A DNA stretch of 64,000 bases from Circinella umbellata (lineage: Eukaryota > Mucoromycota > Mucoromycetes > Mucorales > Lichtheimiaceae): contig JAIWNF010000008.1 of NCBI GenBank assembly GCA_025093555.1, forward strand, positions 124,001 through 188,000. The letters are read 5' to 3'. The translations under genes and the position numbers were made by a program. This document shows positions 62,258 to 64,000 of the stretch, one piece after another; the first letter of the stretch is position 1; each line of letters starts with the position of its first letter. A model generated the notes under the pieces. That model had not been told where the DNA came from, ran no database searches, and saw nothing but the letters and a program-made list of their open reading frames with translations.

Positions 62258-63259
62258 GGAAATTTAACTCATATTTCTTCCTATTATTCCAATTCATAAT
62301 ATCAAAAAAAAAAACACATACACACACATTCCTCCCTTCTCTTCTTTTTGTCTTTATTTTTTTTTTGTCTGCCTTTTTATCTACTCTTTTTTGTTTTGCT
62401 TATTCCTTTCAGTTTTATTTTTATTTTTATTACTCATATCAGCATGCCTTTTTTTCCCCCCTCTTCCCCACCCCAAACAACATATATTTTCTTCTTTTGT
62501 TATAGTATAATTTCATTTTACTGACTTACTAGTTTGTTTTATTTTTCTTTTGTTTTTTTTCCCTTCTCTATCTCACTCATATTACATACATATCTTTATT
62601 ATACAACATCTTATATATATATATATATATATATATATGATATCATATACTTATTATCTACTACAAATCACTACAAACATAGCACATCCATTTCCATAGC
62701 AACAACTACAACAACATATTGAATAGCTTATATATTTTTTTTTTACTTATCCCAATCTCTTTTGCATATTTTATTTTATTTTCCTGTACAGTTTTGAATT
62801 GTTATTGTAACTTCTTTTTTCTTTCTTTCTTTTTCATGTGCTAGCTTTTTTTTTTCACATACTATTATTAAAGTTTGTTTTTCTTTTCAAAAATTCATAA
62901 TACAATTCATTCAAAATGAAGGACTGAAAAAAAAAAGAATTTCTTTAAATGTTAATCTCTATCAAATTGTAGATAGTATGCATAAAAAAACAGAGAGAAG
63001 AGGGTTGATTTTTCTTCTATTTTTCTCGAACAGTTATGTATAATAGAGGGTAGTGACACATAGTAAAAGAAATTGTTACATATTATTTATTAAAAAAAAA
63101 GTGCTTTGTATGATAATATAAATTAAATGTACTTATGACAAATAAGAAAAAAAAAAGGGTCTTGTTCTTTAAATTATATTTATATATGTATAGATTTTCT
63201 TGCAATTGTTTGTTATAAGAGATCGAGGATGAAGAAAGGAAAAAAAAAGGAGGGAATTA
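62258..63259. other. Convergent 3' intergenic region
   Basis: Between the NAM8-like and polysaccharide-synthase stops. Contains a (TA)n run of about 27 bases at 62612-62638 and many T-rich stretches. No gene supported. Confidence 0.5.
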
Positions 63260-63950
63260 TTAATAATAATATTCATTATTAGGATAAAACACAATACTAT
63301 TTGGATCTGGTACATTAGGTTGATAGTTACTATCATTAGTACCTCCATGTAAACTTGCTGCTGGGTTCAGGAAAAAGATCGTCAAATTAAAGGTAATACC
63401 AGCAACAATAACAAGTATCCATAAAACAATGGGTAATGCTTCTTTGATTTGTAAACACAAGACATTTTCCAGTTTTCGTTCAGCTGCTGATCTTGCACTC
63501 GTGCCCCATCCAACATCCCATAATGAGACAAGGGCCCACATTTTGGCCGGTACCAGTCCCATTAAATAATAAATAGAATAGAGTGGGAAAGCCAAGAATC
63601 GAATGGACCGTGATACAATCATGGAATAAATGGTTTTGATACAAGCGATGGCTATTAAAGAAACAAGCCAGACTGCCAAGACCAAAGGAGCATGTGCCCA
63701 AAGAATATAAAAGATGGAAAATAAAAGGACGAATGGATAAACACCTTGATAAAATAATTCAGCGGCCATCCATGGACTATGTTTATGTAAACTTCGAGCA
63801 TTCCAAATGAGTTCACGATAGAAACTCTTGGACCATCGCGTTTGTTGTTTGAACCAACGTAAGAATTGTGTAGGTGTTTCAGTTTCACAATAAGCATAAT
63901 GTGTATACACAACTCGATGACCACGCAATAATACTCGATTAGTAAGATGT
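63260..63950 (-). CDS. Family-2 polysaccharide synthase (Cps1/hyaluronan-synthase-like), 3' part only
   Basis: Processive membrane glycosyltransferase (GT2), probably a cell-wall or capsule-type polysaccharide synthase. Only the terminal exon is inside the window; upstream exons lie beyond 64000. Seen: HLTNRVLLRGHRVVYTHYAY, then the QxxRW product-binding motif as QQTRWSKSFYRE. Several helices follow (FVLLFSIFYILWAHAPLVLA, WLVSLIAIACIKTIYSMIV, FPLYSIYYLMGLVPAKMWAL), then the conserved SLWDVGWGTSARS of Cps1-like fungal enzymes. A last helix (LPIVLWILVIVAGITFNLTI) precedes a Tyr-ending tail (NNEYYY). Chitin synthases have QRRRW instead, so they are less likely. The splice acceptor is TATAG at about 63951-63955. 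Confidence 0.85.
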
Positions 63951-64000
63951 CTATAGTATATATATATAAATATATTTGTTAATACCTATTCTATTTGTAA

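Overview
The window looks like nuclear DNA of an early-diverging fungus, most likely a Mucoromycota (Mucorales-type) genome. It is strongly AT-rich, genes carry many short GT...AG introns (mostly 50-150 bases), pyrimidine tracts precede start codons, and the protein set is fungal (NAR1, TAF9, Ypk-type kinase, SMC4, BST1, NAM8-like) plus genes retained by early fungi such as BLOC-1 subunit 1 and a syntaxin-8-like SNARE. All gene models below were spliced by eye, with frame checked across every junction; coordinates may be off by a base or two.

Region 1 (1-21.9 kb) is gene-poor. A cytochrome P450 (1542-4111, minus) is followed by a 7 kb transposon graveyard (4.4-11.5 kb). The graveyard is bracketed by two opposite, decayed copies of one Tc1/mariner-type element. 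Between them lie a third fragment of the same element, a decayed repeat coding for an unknown protein (copies near 7.5, 8.8-10.6 and 17.5-18.3 kb), a 303-base solo LTR with a clean 5-base target duplication, and a perfect 136-base-arm palindrome. NAR1 (11661-13731) and TAF9 (13975-14875) form a small conserved minus-strand island. A 7 kb desert follows, holding a RING-finger relic and the third repeat copy.

Region 2 (21.9-40 kb) holds an unrecognised acidic nuclear-type protein, an SLC35F6-like transporter, a syntaxin-8-like SNARE with an odd zero-layer residue, a Ypk-type AGC kinase with a C2-like N-terminus, an RPA-interacting-protein-like zinc protein divergent from a small CM1 (gamma-tubulin-complex binding) protein, and a cyclic-nucleotide phosphodiesterase with an N-terminal receiver-like domain and a C-terminal CaaX box.

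Region 3 (41-64 kb) is dense and ordinary: BLOC1S1, a large kelch membrane protein, condensin SMC4, GPI inositol-deacylase BST1, a three-RRM NAM8-type protein, and the 3' part of a family-2 polysaccharide synthase cut by the window edge.

The genes do not form one pathway; they serve housekeeping jobs (Fe-S assembly, transcription, TORC2-type signalling, cAMP turnover, chromosome condensation, endosomal trafficking, GPI-anchor remodelling, wall polysaccharide synthesis). The items most worth a second look are the receiver-PDE-CaaX architecture, the perfect palindrome with its apparently collapsed relative in copy C, the unknown three-copy repeat, the His at the SNARE zero layer, and two micro-exons (10 and 13 bases).
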